In this document: piece by piece, positions 20,092 through 30,065 of the stretch
Layout: the number at the start of each line of letters is the position of its first letter
Position numbering within the stretch: the stretch's first letter is position 1
Source of the DNA: Cyclobacteriaceae bacterium
Lineage (GTDB): Bacteria; Bacteroidota; Bacteroidia; Cytophagales; Cyclobacteriaceae
Assembly (NCBI GenBank): GCA_016787605.1
Contig: JAEUUE010000002.1
Span: 1 to 51,473, forward strand
DNA length: 51,473 nt
Direction: 5' to 3'
Notes under the pieces: generated by a model
Databases searched by the model: none
Told to the model about the DNA's origin: nothing
The model's input: the letters and a program-made list of their open reading frames with translations, nothing else
Program-made: the position numbers and the translations under genes

Positions 20092-20850
20092 TCAGGGCAC
20101 CAGGATGACTCGACGGCTCACTTTCCCTTCCTTGATAATCCATACGGCATCGTAAGCCCCTCCTCCGTCGCTGTTGTTAACCATGCAAAGAAACCACTGG
20201 TCATCTGAAGCGAAGTACAAATTGAGCCCCGAAAGGTTGGGTTCATACAGATCATCAAAGTGGTGTCTCGGAAACTTCAATTCTTTACTGTCGATGTGGA
20301 ATGATAATTTCTGAATCTGGATATGGGGCATTCCACCGTCTTGTCCCCATGGTTTCTTACCATCTACCCGTGTGATCCAGTTTCCAATCCCTGACCTTTC
20401 CAGTTGATGCTTGGTGGAATCAAATGAAGCGGTGTGCAGAGTAACTCTTATGGAGCTATTACTTATCGTGACGGAGTTCCTGTGGGAGTTAAATGACCTT
20501 TCCGACAGCGAGGGAAGGCTGCTAATCAATCGTATTCTGCTTCGGTGAACAAAACCTTGGATGGCCACATACCCTTCAATACCCAATTCCTTGCGGTAGA
20601 AATCACGCTTGCTGGTCGCCAGGCTGTCTCGATCCGGATCACAACCATAGAACACTGGCCACCAGTAACTCCCCTCCAATTCTTCAGTTTGAAAGACTTC
20701 CCCCTCAAAAATTCTTCCCACAATTCTAGCTGTGTTGTGTCCAGAATCCCTGACGTTTACATACCCATCGGGGTCGTTGATAATGGCTAATTGTGCGGAA
20801 GAATAGTGAACCAGTAAGAAAAGAAGGATAGCCGAGAGAAAGGCTTTCAT
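20092..20850 (-). CDS. secreted SH3-like domain protein of unknown function
   Basis: A 252-residue protein with a signal peptide (FLSAILLFLLVHYSSAQ, cleavage near 19). Residues about 22-75 look like a bacterial SH3 domain (INDPDGYVNVRDSGHNTARIVG, then GEVF). The remainder is not recognised. It lies 11 nt downstream of dnaA but is clearly richer in A+T (a sampled line gives about 43 % G+C) than dnaA or the protease gene, so it looks like a late arrival behind dnaA. SH3b domains often bind peptidoglycan; that is only a family expectation here. Confidence 0.7.
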   Translation of the reverse strand: MKAFLSAILLFLLVHYSSAQLAIINDPDGYVNVRDSGHNTARIVGRIFEGEVFQTEELEGSYWWPVFYGCDPDRDSLATSKRDFYRKELGIEGYVAIQGFVHRSRIRLISSLPSLSERSFNSHRNSVTISNSSIRVTLHTASFDSTKHQLERSGIGNWITRVDGKKPWGQDGGMPHIQIQKLSFHIDSKELKFPRHHFDDLYEPNLSGLNLYFASDDQWFLCMVNNSDGGGAYDAVWIIKEGKVSRRVILVP

Positions 20851-20861
20851 GGCCTTAATCC

Positions 20862-22292
20862 TTAAGAAGCCATTCGCATCTTGAGCTTCTTGGCGAGTTC
20901 GTCGACTGAATTCTTAAAATTCGGATCCGTCTTCATCATGTCTTCCACCGACTCGAGGGCGTGGATGACGGTGCTGTGGTCGCGGCCGCCGAAGTTCTCG
21001 CCGATCAGCGCCAGGGTGAGCTGGGTGTAGCGCTTGCAGAAATACATGGCCACCTGGCGGGGGATCACGATCTCGCGCTTCTTAATCTTTCCTTTCATCG
21101 CATCGAGGTCGACGCGGAAATAATCGCCTACCGTCTTCTGGATGAAGTCGACGGAAACATCCGACTGGATCTCCTTGACGATATTCTTCATCACCTCCTT
21201 GGCGAGGTCAAGGTCGATTTCCTTCTTGAGCAGCGTGGCGTGGAAGATGAGGGAGTTGAGCACGCCTTCCATGTCGCGAAGGTTGGTGTCCACGCTGTAG
21301 GCGAGGTATTCGGCCACTTCCGTCGGAATCTGGATTCCGTCGGACTGCATTTTATTGTGGATGATGGCCAGTTTCGTCTCGAAATCAGGCTCCTGGAGGT
21401 CGGCGGTGAGGCCCCACTTGAACCGGGAGAGCAAACGCTCCTGGAAGCCCTTCAGGTCACGCGGCGGGCAGTCGCTGGTCATGATGATCTGCTTGCCCGT
21501 TTGGTGAAGCTGGTTGAAGATATGGAAGAACATCTCCTGTGTCTTCTCGCGGCCCGCCAGGAACTGCACGTCGTCGAGGATGAGCAAGTCGACCTGGAGG
21601 TAGAAGTTCTGGAAATCCTGCAGCTTGTGGTTCTGCAGGGCATTAAGAAACTGGTTGGTGAAATCGTTCTGATCGACGTAGAGAACAATCTTATCCGGCA
21701 ACTTCTGCTTGATCTCGTTGCCGATGGCCTGGACGAGGTGCGTCTTGCCCACGCCCACGCCGCCATACAGCATGAGGGGGTTGAAACTGGTCACCCCGGG
21801 CTTCTTGGCTACCGCCACCCCGGCCGAACGGGCGAGCCGGTTACAGTCGCCTTCGACGAAGTTTTCAAACGTGTAACTCGGATTAAGCCTTGAATTGACG
21901 GTCCGGGGGTCCAGCGTGCGCAGCGTGAAGGGGGAATAGTCCTCCAGGTTGCCGTTGCCGTTTCCACCGGGGCTCACCGGGGTTTTTCCTTTTCCATTGG
22001 GGTAGTTGACCGTCAGCGGGGGGTTGAGCTGGTTGCCGCTGTCGACCACCACCGAATATTCGAGGCGTGCATTCTCTCCCAATACGGAGTGAATGGCCTT
22101 CTTCAGAATGTGTACGTAATGCTCTTCCAGCCACTCGTAGAAAAACTGGGACGGAACCTGGATCGTCAGCACATCCCCTTCATGCCGGAGCGGGACGATG
22201 GGCTTGAACCACGTGTTGAAACTCTGCTCGTCAATCTGTTTTTGAATGACTTCGAGACAATCAGTCCAGACGGTGGCAGAATCTACTTCCAT
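20862..22292 (-). CDS. dnaA: chromosomal replication initiator DnaA
   Basis: A 476-residue initiator that binds DnaA boxes at oriC and melts the duplex. Domain I (1-85), a short Gly/Asn-rich linker (about 88-120), the AAA+ domain with Walker A GGVGVGKTH (177-185) and Walker B LLILDDVQF, and the DNA-binding domain IV with signature GRDHSTVIHA near the C-terminus are all present. Length is normal. dnaN is not adjacent and no DnaA-box cluster is seen nearby, as is common in Bacteroidota. A small 5+5 hairpin (22321-22337) lies in its leader and a weak promoter-like box CACCTTTG (minus) at 22345-22352. Confidence 0.97.
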   Translation of the reverse strand: MEVDSATVWTDCLEVIQKQIDEQSFNTWFKPIVPLRHEGDVLTIQVPSQFFYEWLEEHYVHILKKAIHSVLGENARLEYSVVVDSGNQLNPPLTVNYPNGKGKTPVSPGGNGNGNLEDYSPFTLRTLDPRTVNSRLNPSYTFENFVEGDCNRLARSAGVAVAKKPGVTSFNPLMLYGGVGVGKTHLVQAIGNEIKQKLPDKIVLYVDQNDFTNQFLNALQNHKLQDFQNFYLQVDLLILDDVQFLAGREKTQEMFFHIFNQLHQTGKQIIMTSDCPPRDLKGFQERLLSRFKWGLTADLQEPDFETKLAIIHNKMQSDGIQIPTEVAEYLAYSVDTNLRDMEGVLNSLIFHATLLKKEIDLDLAKEVMKNIVKEIQSDVSVDFIQKTVGDYFRVDLDAMKGKIKKREIVIPRQVAMYFCKRYTQLTLALIGENFGGRDHSTVIHALESVEDMMKTDPNFKNSVDELAKKLKMRMAS

Positions 22293-22498
22293 AACTAAGG
22301 AGTGAAAAGAAACAAATTGCGCCCTAAAAAACAGGGCAGGGGGACAAAGGTGTAAAAAAAGGTTTCAACAAAAAAACAATCAACCCACTTGATTTGCTTG
22401 CTAATTTTTTTGACCGCCAAACGCTTTTCTGAAAGAAAAAAATTGTTTAAATACTTTCCATCATGGAATTTTCACGCGATATCGATTGCGGACGCTAA
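22293..22498. other. A+T-rich divergent spacer between dnaA and mutA
   Basis: A 206-nt gap without a gene, rich in A and T tracts. It holds a GCCCT/AGGGC hairpin (22321-22337), the dyad TTCCAT-c-ATGGAA (22456-22468) and the palindrome CGATATCG (22477-22484). No TTATNCACA DnaA box is present on either strand, so I do not call it an origin. Confidence 0.5.
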
Positions 22499-23533
22499 AT
22501 GAACTCTCCATCCAAACCCGAACGCTTCCCGGAGGGCACACGGCAAGCCTGGGAACAGGCTGCACGCGAGGAATTGCAGGGAACTGATCCCTGGCAAAAA
22601 CTGACCCGGGAGGTCCAGGGGGTTCCCATCCGCCCTTTCTATTCCAAGGAAGATGCCCCGGAAGCACCTTTTCACCTTGCGGCCGCTGATTCCGGATTTC
22701 TTGGACCGCGAACCTGGTACAATTGTCCAAGGGTCATCGTCAACGAACCCAAGGAGGGCAACGCCGAAGCCCTGGAACACCTTCAGCAGGGGGCCGATGG
22801 CGTCTTTTTTGAGCTGAAGGGCCCTGTTGACTTCAACACACTACTGAAAAAGATTGAGTGGCCCATCTGCGCCCTCCATTTCCTGCCCGGCGCAGACCCG
22901 GAATCGACAGCCCGGTCGCTCGCCAACTACATGACTAGCTTCTCGGGCCCCGCACGAGGTGCCTGGTATGGAAATGGGCTCCTGGAATTCCCGGCCAACC
23001 GCTCCTTCCACGTGATCGGCGAGTCTATCCCTTCCTCTCCGACGCTGGTCGATACGGTGGCAGACCACATCGCCCGGCTCTATTCGGCGTTGCGCGATTC
23101 CCGCAACAATATTTCCTCACCCGTTGCCTTTCGTGTGGAAACGGGTGCCGATTTCTTCTTCGAGATTTCCCGGCTGAGAGCCATCCGGCACGTTTGGGAA
23201 AGACTTGCACAGCCTGACAGCCCGCTCCATCTTCACGCTTGCTCCTCACCCTGGACGCCGGAGGCCTACGCTCCCCACGCCAATATGCTCAAGGCCACAA
23301 CGGCCACCATGGCGGCCATCCTGGGGGGAGCTGATTCGGTCACTGTCGACCCTGAAGCGTACGACCAACCCATGCAGCGACGGGTGGCCCGCAACGTGGC
23401 CATCCTCCTACGAGAAGAATCCCGCTTCGCCAAAGTTGCTGATCCGCTGGCGGGTGCCTACTTTGTTGATCACCTGACTCACGACTTGTCCGAAAGGATC
23501 TGGTCGGCCGTCTCATCCCGTCTCCGCTCATGA
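22499..23533 (+). CDS. mutA: methylmalonyl-CoA mutase small subunit, compact form
   Basis: A 344-residue, catalytically inactive partner subunit of methylmalonyl-CoA mutase. It keeps the TIM-barrel part ([29 protein letters not shown], matching the same region of MutB) but has no cobalamin-binding DxHxxG motif and no C-terminal Rossmann domain. Small subunits I know run from about 450 to over 600 residues, so this is one of the shortest. The frame is intact and its stop overlaps the mutB start (ATGA), so it looks like a settled compact form and not a broken gene. Confidence 0.82.
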   Translation: MNSPSKPERFPEGTRQAWEQAAREELQGTDPWQKLTREVQGVPIRPFYSKEDAPEAPFHLAAADSGFLGPRTWYNCPRVIVNEPKEGNAEALEHLQQGADGVFFELKGPVDFNTLLKKIEWPICALHFLPGADPESTARSLANYMTSFSGPARGAWYGNGLLEFPANRSFHVIGESIPSSPTLVDTVADHIARLYSALRDSRNNISSPVAFRVETGADFFFEISRLRAIRHVWERLAQPDSPLHLHACSSPWTPEAYAPHANMLKATTATMAAILGGADSVTVDPEAYDQPMQRRVARNVAILLREESRFAKVADPLAGAYFVDHLTHDLSERIWSAVSSRLRS

Positions 23534-25602
23534 CATCCAAGTCTTCTATCCACGGCGGCTGGATCTCCCCGGAGAAGATCCCCATTCATCCCGAATACCA
23601 GGCGGCCTCATTTGAACACCTGACCTTCACGGCCGGAGTGCCGCCCTACCTCCGCGGCCCGTATGCCACGATGTATACCGTGCGGCCGTGGACGATACGC
23701 CAGTACGCCGGGTTTTCTACCGCCCGTGAATCCAACGCTTTCTACCGGCGCAATCTCGCCGCCGGGCAGAAAGGACTTTCGGTTGCTTTTGACCTCGCCA
23801 CACACCGGGGGTATGACTCCGACCATCCGCGCGTAGCCGGCGACGTCGGCAAGGCCGGCGTGGCCATCGATTCTGTCGAGGACATGAAGATTCTCTTCGA
23901 CCAGATCCCGCTCGACCAGATGTCGGTGTCGATGACCATGAACGGAGCCGTACTCCCCATCATGGCCTTTTACATTGTGGCTGCCGAGGAACAAGGGGTA
24001 AAACCCGAACAACTCACCGGAACGATCCAGAACGACATCCTGAAGGAGTTCATGGTACGCAACACGTACATCTATCCTCCCGAAGCTTCCATGCGGATCG
24101 TGGCGGACATTTTTGCCTATTGTGCCGAGCACATGCCGAAGTTCAACTCCATCAGCATCAGCGGCTATCACATGCACGAAGCCGGAGCGCCGGCACATCT
24201 CGAGCTGGCCTACACGCTGGCCGACGGGCTTGAGTACATCCGCGCCGGGATCAAGGCGGGAATTCCTATCGATGATTTCGCGCCTCGCCTCTCGTTCTTC
24301 TGGGGAATCGGGATGAACTTCTTCATGGAGATCGCCAAGATGCGCGCCGGCCGCGTATTGTGGGCCAAACTGGTTCAGCCTTTCAAACCCGGGAATCCCA
24401 AGTCGATGGCCCTGCGCACGCATTGCCAGACCAGCGGCTGGAGCCTGACCGAACAGGATCCTTACAACAATGTGGCGCGTACAGCCATCGAAGCCCTTGC
24501 GGCCGTATTGGGTGGCACCCAATCGCTGCACACCAACAGTCTCGATGAGGCCATTGCGCTGCCGACGGATTTTTCCGCACGCATCGCCAGGAATACCCAG
24601 CTCTTCCTGCAGAAAGAAACCGGGGTCACCCGTGTGGTCGACCCCCTCGGTGGCTCCTATTATGTAGAGTCGCTCACCGACGAACTCATCCGCAAAGCCT
24701 GGGGGCTAATCGAGGAAGTTGAGTCGCTAGGCGGGATGACCCGCGCCATCGAAAGCGGCATCCCGAAACTGCGCATTGAAGAGGCCGCCGCTGAGAAGCA
24801 GGCCCGGATCGATTCCGGCGAGGAAGTGATTGTCGGCGTGAACCGATTTGTCACCCAGGAACAGCCGGATTTCAAAATCCTGGAGGTAGACAATGCCCAG
24901 GTGCGCCAGGAGCAGGTGGAACGGTTGCAGCAGTTGAAAAAATCACGCAACGCCGGGAAGACGCAAGCCGCGCTGGACAAGCTCGCGAAATGTGCGGCGA
25001 CCCGGGAGGGCAATCTTCTCACCCTCGCCGTGGAGGCGGCCAGGAACCGCGCCACCCTGGGTGAAATTTCCTCCGCCCTGGAAACTTCCTTCGGGCGGTA
25101 TGTAGCTCCCATCCGAACCGTTTCGGGCGTATATTCAAGCCAGATGAAGAACACGGCTGTTATGGACGCAGTTAGGAAGCTGTCCGATCGTGTGGCCCGC
25201 CAGGAAGGGCGTCGTCCGCGCATCCTGGTGGCCAAGATGGGCCAGGACGGACATGACCGAGGGGCAAAGATCATCGCCACCGGCTTCGCCGACCTGGGGT
25301 TTGATGTCGATATCGGGCCGCTGTTCCAAACCCCCGACGAGGTGGCCCGGCAGGCCGTAGAAAATGACGTTCACGTCGTTGGCATCTCCAGTCTCGCCGG
25401 AGGTCACAAAACACTGGTGCCGGAACTTGTCCGAAGTCTTGCCACAATGGGGCGCCCTGACATCCTGATTGTTGCCGGTGGTGTCATTCCTCCCGCCGAT
25501 CACGAGGTATTGAAGAAAGCCGGTGTTGTCGGTGTTTTCGGCCCGGGCACGCCGGTGACCAGCGCCGCTCAAACCATCCTCGAGAAACTCCTTCAGAAAT
25601 AG
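23530..25602 (+). CDS. mutB: methylmalonyl-CoA mutase large (catalytic) subunit
   Basis: A 690-residue adenosylcobalamin enzyme that interconverts succinyl-CoA and (R)-methylmalonyl-CoA, used in propionate metabolism. The substrate barrel ([24 protein letters not shown], shown in part; [19 protein letters not shown]) is followed by the C-terminal B12 domain with DGHDRG, in which H575 is the lower cobalt ligand, and by GISSLAGGH and GGVIPP. Translationally coupled to mutA by a 4-nt overlap. The chaperone MeaB and the epimerase are not in the window. The next gene begins 84 nt downstream. Confidence 0.96.
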   Translation: MTSKSSIHGGWISPEKIPIHPEYQAASFEHLTFTAGVPPYLRGPYATMYTVRPWTIRQYAGFSTARESNAFYRRNLAAGQKGLSVAFDLATHRGYDSDHPRVAGDVGKAGVAIDSVEDMKILFDQIPLDQMSVSMTMNGAVLPIMAFYIVAAEEQGVKPEQLTGTIQNDILKEFMVRNTYIYPPEASMRIVADIFAYCAEHMPKFNSISISGYHMHEAGAPAHLELAYTLADGLEYIRAGIKAGIPIDDFAPRLSFFWGIGMNFFMEIAKMRAGRVLWAKLVQPFKPGNPKSMALRTHCQTSGWSLTEQDPYNNVARTAIEALAAVLGGTQSLHTNSLDEAIALPTDFSARIARNTQLFLQKETGVTRVVDPLGGSYYVESLTDELIRKAWGLIEEVESLGGMTRAIESGIPKLRIEEAAAEKQARIDSGEEVIVGVNRFVTQEQPDFKILEVDNAQVRQEQVERLQQLKKSRNAGKTQAALDKLAKCAATREGNLLTLAVEAARNRATLGEISSALETSFGRYVAPIRTVSGVYSSQMKNTAVMDAVRKLSDRVARQEGRRPRILVAKMGQDGHDRGAKIIATGFADLGFDVDIGPLFQTPDEVARQAVENDVHVVGISSLAGGHKTLVPELVRSLATMGRPDILIVAGGVIPPADHEVLKKAGVVGVFGPGTPVTSAAQTILEKLLQK

Positions 25603-25686
25603 CCTTCACCTGCTTTTTTTGACCCAGGCACGTGATTTCAAGTGCTTGCCAATTCTGTATCTTTAAGATTCTAACTGATATCCCCT

Positions 25687-28600
25687 ATGCGACGGCTACT
25701 ACCGGTAATCATGGGACTGCTCGCCCTGGCGGCGGCTGTCCAGGCACAGACCAAAGAAGAGAAGGCAAAAGCCAAGGCCGCTAAGGAGTTTGCCAAGTAT
25801 GAGAAAGGCCTGGTAAAGCCCGAGGGGGCGTTAGCCCAGGGAAATTACAAGAGCGCCAAGTCGCAGCTGACCAAGGCCCGGAAGAAGATCGTATCGAAGC
25901 TTGGCGCTCAAAACGTGCTTTCGGCCCGGATGTACGTCATGGAAGCCCGCGCCGACCTGGGATTGGGTATGCCCAAAGACTTCGAACTGAATGTCCAAAA
26001 CGCATTGAAGGCCAGCCTGGCCGTGCATGGTGAATCCAGTGAGAAGCATGCCGGAGTGCTGATTGACATCGGCGACCTGTATAACCAGTATGGCGCCTAT
26101 CGCATCAGCCGCGAACACCTGGAGAAGGCCAAACAAATCATTGATGTCGGAACGTTTAGCAAGGAAGCCATTCGGGCCAAGCTGGACATCGTGCTGGCGG
26201 AAACCCTGGTCGGCCAGGGATACTGGAACGAGGCCCTGCAACTTGCCCGCGGGCAGGAAAGCTATTATGCCAAACGTGCCGTCAAGCAGGAGACCGTCCC
26301 CGACGGCAAAGGAGGACTGAAGAGCCGGAAGATTCCCGAGGAAGAACTTACCGTTCGCTTCACTGAATACGCCCGCGTGCTCACCCTCATTGGAAACGCT
26401 TATGGTCACCAGGGCAACCTTCGCAGCGCTGACTCGGCATTCGTGTTCGCTGCCACCTGGATCAAGCGCAATCTCAACGACCGTTGTCTGCCCTACCTGC
26501 AGAACCAGTTTGACAATGCCAACATGCTGGTCGAGAACGGAAACGAGAACCTGCCGAAAGAACTCCGGTACGACAAGACCCTTACCGTCTTTCGATCCTA
26601 CTTCTACCCCGCTCACCGGTTGACCATTCAACTTTACGAAGCCTACCTGAAACAGCTGCTCCGCGACAATGAAGAAAGCAAGTATGCCAACACGAAGGCG
26701 GAGTATCAGAGCCTGATCAAAAAGGAGTTTCCCGACAAGAGCATCTACACCGTTCGGCTCAAGGCCATCGAATACGACAAGAAGCTGGATGCCCAGCGGA
26801 CCAAGGGGCTTGAGAAAGAAGCCAATGCCCTCATTACCAATTCCCCCATTCTGCCCCGCAAGAGCCTTGTGACGGCGGAAGTGCTGGACTTCCTCGCCCA
26901 GCTCGCTACCGTACAGAAAAATTATTCCAATGCAGAGAAAGCACTTCGGGAAATTATTGACATCAAGGCGGATTTGTACGGCGAAGCGGCGCCCGAGGCT
27001 CACCTGGCGAGGTTGCAACTGGCCAATTTCCTTCTTGACAATACCAACCAGCTGGCCGAAGCCGGGAAGATCTACGAAGAGAGTTTCAACAAAAGCCTGA
27101 AGGATGAGATTGGTGCCTGGCACAAGGACCACATGGACCTGCTCAATCACCTCGCACAATACTACGAGATGACGGATCAGTACGCGAAAGCGGTAGACGC
27201 CCTGGACCGGGCCACCCTGGTGGCGCGCGGAAAGTATGACGACGCCGATTTCAAGTACGGCGACGAATTGACTAAGATCGCCCGTCTTCAGATCCGACTC
27301 GGACGCTATGAAGAGGCCGAGACCAACATCAACAAGGCACTGAAGATCCTGGAGGAATTCGACGATGAGCACGACAAGAAAGGGTTGCTCATCGAGGCCA
27401 TCGATACGCAGGCCGTTCTCTTCGGCATCAAGGGGATGTTTGACGAAGCAGAGGATGCGCTGAACCGGTCGGCCAAAATCATCCGCAAAGCCGACCGACC
27501 GCTGAATATCGACGCCCTGACCACCTCCCAGAATCTCTCCAGCCTGTTTATCCAGTTGGGCCGTTATTCGGATACCAACGAACTGCTGAATGAGACTATC
27601 GCCGAATACACGCGCATCTATGGCGACCAGTCATTGCGCCTGATCGAACCGCTGGTCAACAAAGGACGCATCCTGCTGGCCCAGGGCGACTACACCGAAG
27701 CCGACAAGATTGCCCTTCGTGCGAACCAGATCGCTGTGAAGATTTATACCGAGAAATCGACCAAGACGGCCGTCACCCAGAAGTTGCTCAGCGACATCGA
27801 TTATACGATCGGCGACTACGACCTGGCGGAAGACAACATCCGGCTCGCCCTGGCCAGCCAGGAAAAGCAGTTTGGCCGGAAGCACATCGAAGTGGCCAAG
27901 TCGCTGTCGCAACTGGCGCTGATCAAGTTCTACAAAGGCGACAACAAAGCAGAGGTGGAGAAGCTGATGATCGAATCGCGCGACATTATGGGCGAGCGGC
28001 TGGGCAAGGACAACCCCCAGTATGCCGACATCCTGAAAAACGTGGCCATCCTGTACATTTCAGAAGGGAAGTATGACATCGCGTTCAATGCCCTGACCCA
28101 GGCGGAGACCATCTGGCGCAACAAGACGGGCCGCAAGAACAGCATCCAGGCGGCGTCCATATACGCACTTACCGGCGACGTCTACTATCAGCTGAAACGC
28201 TACGATCAGGCCGAGGAGTTCTACAAGAAAGGAAAAGACCTGTATGACAAGTACTTCAGCGATACCCACCCGGAGTACGTGAAGATCCTCTCGAAGATTG
28301 CGAAAGTGTATTACATGAAGAAGGACTTCAAGGGGGCCAAGAAGAACATCGAGCAGGCACTCAATAACTACGAAAACTTCATCAAGCAGTTCTTTCCCGC
28401 CTTGAGCGAACGGGAAAAAGCCAAGTACTGGAACACCATCAAGGGCGACTTCGAGTTCTACAATACGCTGGCCTTCAGTCAGCTCGAGGACTTCCGCGAC
28501 CTGAGCGGTAAAGTGTACAACTACCAGTTGCTGACCAAGGCGCTCCTGCTAAGTTCCTCGATCAAGATCCGCGAGCGCATTCTTAACAGCAAAGACGAAG

Positions 28601-29949
28601 CCCTCAAGTCAGCCTACGCGGCCTGGGTCCAGAAGAAAGAATTCCTCACCAACGTGATGTCGATGAGCACCCAGCAGCTCGCCGAGAACGGGATCGACCC
28701 TAACCTGCTCAGCGCGGAAGTGGAAAAACTCGAACGGGAACTGAGCGAAAAGTCAGAAATCTTCGGCCAGGGCTTTGAAAACAAGCGCATCACCTACGAG
28801 AACGTGCAATCCTCGCTCGGCAAGACCGAAGTGGCAGTGGAAATGGTCCGCTACCGGCACTTCAACCACGCCTTCACCGACTCTGTCATCTACGTGGCCC
28901 TCTACGTGAAGGGCGACCGTAGCCGGCCGAAGGTGGTCACCTTTTCCGACGGGAAACTTATGGAGGGAAGGTTTTTCCGCTATTACCGTAACAGCATCAT
29001 CCGGAAGACGACGGATGAGAACTCCTACAAGGTTTACTGGGAACCCCTCCAGAAAGAAATCGGCCAGAACTCGACAATTTTCATTTCCCCCGACGGCGTG
29101 TACAACCAGATCAACCTGGAGGCCATTCCTACGCCCGACGGAAAGTACGTAATCGACAATTCGAACATTGTGATGGTGAGCAACACCAAGGACCTCTACC
29201 TGCGGAAGGCGAAAGCCAAACTGGCCGGTGGTGCAGCGTCCAACAATGCATCGATGTTCGGCAACCCGAAGTTCTACCTGACCGCTTCGGCGCAGCGCGA
29301 CTGGACGGATCTGCCCGGCACGGAAAAGGAAGTCGACGAACTCAATAAACTGCTCAAGGAAAAAGGCTGGATCGCGGAAGAATATATGGAGGACGCCGCC
29401 AGCGAAGACAAGGTGAAGGCCGTTAACAGCCCCCGCATCTTCCACATCGCCACCCACGGATTTTACTCCAAAGCGGAGGCCGCCAGCGCCCAGAAGGAAC
29501 TCACCTCTAACGAGGCCATGCTCGCCGAGAACCCGCTCATGAAATCCGGGCTGCTGCTTACCGGCGCAGGCGATATCCTCGCGAAAACGAAGAACAACTA
29601 CAACATGGAAAGCGGCGTACTCACAGCCTACGAGGCCATGAGCCTCAACCTCGACAAGACAGACCTCGTGGTGCTCAGTGCCTGCGAGACCGGGCTCGGC
29701 GAGATCTCCAACGGCGAAGGCGTGTACGGACTCCAGCGCGCCTTCCTTGTCGCGGGTGCCAAAGTCCTCATCATGTCCATGTTCAAGGTGGATGACGAAG
29801 CCACCCAGAAACTGATCCTGAACTTCTACCGAAAATGGCTGAATACCGGGAACCTGCGCCAGAGCTTCATCGAAGCCAAGCGGGAATTGCGGATGGAATA
29901 CCCCGAACCCATCTATTGGGGGGCGTTCATGATGATCGGACTGGACTAA
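25687..29949 (+). CDS. secreted TPR-CHAT protein (caspase-like)
   Basis: A 1420-residue protein with a signal peptide (LLPVIMGLLALAAAVQAQ), a long array of TPR-like helical repeats (about 60-1000; units such as GRYEEAETNINKALKIL and GRYSDTNELLNETIAEY) and a C-terminal CHAT domain (about 1120-1420). The caspase-type dyad is complete: H1257 in FHIATHGFYS and C1333 in SACETGLGE, so it should be an active Cys protease. Substrate unknown. Unlike CHAT proteases of cytoplasmic defence systems it is predicted to be exported. Single gene; a promoter-like TATCTTTA lies at 25658-25665 and a strong terminator follows at 29977. Confidence 0.9.
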   Translation: MRRLLPVIMGLLALAAAVQAQTKEEKAKAKAAKEFAKYEKGLVKPEGALAQGNYKSAKSQLTKARKKIVSKLGAQNVLSARMYVMEARADLGLGMPKDFELNVQNALKASLAVHGESSEKHAGVLIDIGDLYNQYGAYRISREHLEKAKQIIDVGTFSKEAIRAKLDIVLAETLVGQGYWNEALQLARGQESYYAKRAVKQETVPDGKGGLKSRKIPEEELTVRFTEYARVLTLIGNAYGHQGNLRSADSAFVFAATWIKRNLNDRCLPYLQNQFDNANMLVENGNENLPKELRYDKTLTVFRSYFYPAHRLTIQLYEAYLKQLLRDNEESKYANTKAEYQSLIKKEFPDKSIYTVRLKAIEYDKKLDAQRTKGLEKEANALITNSPILPRKSLVTAEVLDFLAQLATVQKNYSNAEKALREIIDIKADLYGEAAPEAHLARLQLANFLLDNTNQLAEAGKIYEESFNKSLKDEIGAWHKDHMDLLNHLAQYYEMTDQYAKAVDALDRATLVARGKYDDADFKYGDELTKIARLQIRLGRYEEAETNINKALKILEEFDDEHDKKGLLIEAIDTQAVLFGIKGMFDEAEDALNRSAKIIRKADRPLNIDALTTSQNLSSLFIQLGRYSDTNELLNETIAEYTRIYGDQSLRLIEPLVNKGRILLAQGDYTEADKIALRANQIAVKIYTEKSTKTAVTQKLLSDIDYTIGDYDLAEDNIRLALASQEKQFGRKHIEVAKSLSQLALIKFYKGDNKAEVEKLMIESRDIMGERLGKDNPQYADILKNVAILYISEGKYDIAFNALTQAETIWRNKTGRKNSIQAASIYALTGDVYYQLKRYDQAEEFYKKGKDLYDKYFSDTHPEYVKILSKIAKVYYMKKDFKGAKKNIEQALNNYENFIKQFFPALSEREKAKYWNTIKGDFEFYNTLAFSQLEDFRDLSGKVYNYQLLTKALLLSSSIKIRERILNSKDEALKSAYAAWVQKKEFLTNVMSMSTQQLAENGIDPNLLSAEVEKLERELSEKSEIFGQGFENKRITYENVQSSLGKTEVAVEMVRYRHFNHAFTDSVIYVALYVKGDRSRPKVVTFSDGKLMEGRFFRYYRNSIIRKTTDENSYKVYWEPLQKEIGQNSTIFISPDGVYNQINLEAIPTPDGKYVIDNSNIVMVSNTKDLYLRKAKAKLAGGAASNNASMFGNPKFYLTASAQRDWTDLPGTEKEVDELNKLLKEKGWIAEEYMEDAASEDKVKAVNSPRIFHIATHGFYSKAEAASAQKELTSNEAMLAENPLMKSGLLLTGAGDILAKTKNNYNMESGVLTAYEAMSLNLDKTDLVVLSACETGLGEISNGEGVYGLQRAFLVAGAKVLIMSMFKVDDEATQKLILNFYRKWLNTGNLRQSFIEAKRELRMEYPEPIYWGAFMMIGLD

Positions 29950-29976
29950 ACCGGACACTAACCGGACACCACCAAG

Positions 29977-30008
29977 CTCCCCGGCCATGCAACCGGGGAG
30001 TTTTTTTT
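29977..30008 (+). terminator. rho-independent terminator after the TPR-CHAT gene
   Basis: Perfect 8-bp stem CTCCCCGG / CCGGGGAG with an 8-nt loop, followed directly by eight T residues. It starts 28 nt after the stop codon. Confidence 0.93.
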
Positions 30009-30065
30009 CTGTCTTTGGGTAACGTCGACGGGGAATGCCCGTTTCTCTGATTAACCCCAATCGCC

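Noticed and set aside
22293-22498. Possible oriC next to dnaA
   Set aside because: A+T-rich, but no TTATNCACA box on either strand and no dnaN or parAB nearby; GC skew of the whole genome would be needed.
25831-30060. 513- and 435-codon frames antisense to the TPR-CHAT gene
   Set aside because: Shadows of the long coding frame; no start context, no motif, and the plus-strand dyad residues are intact.
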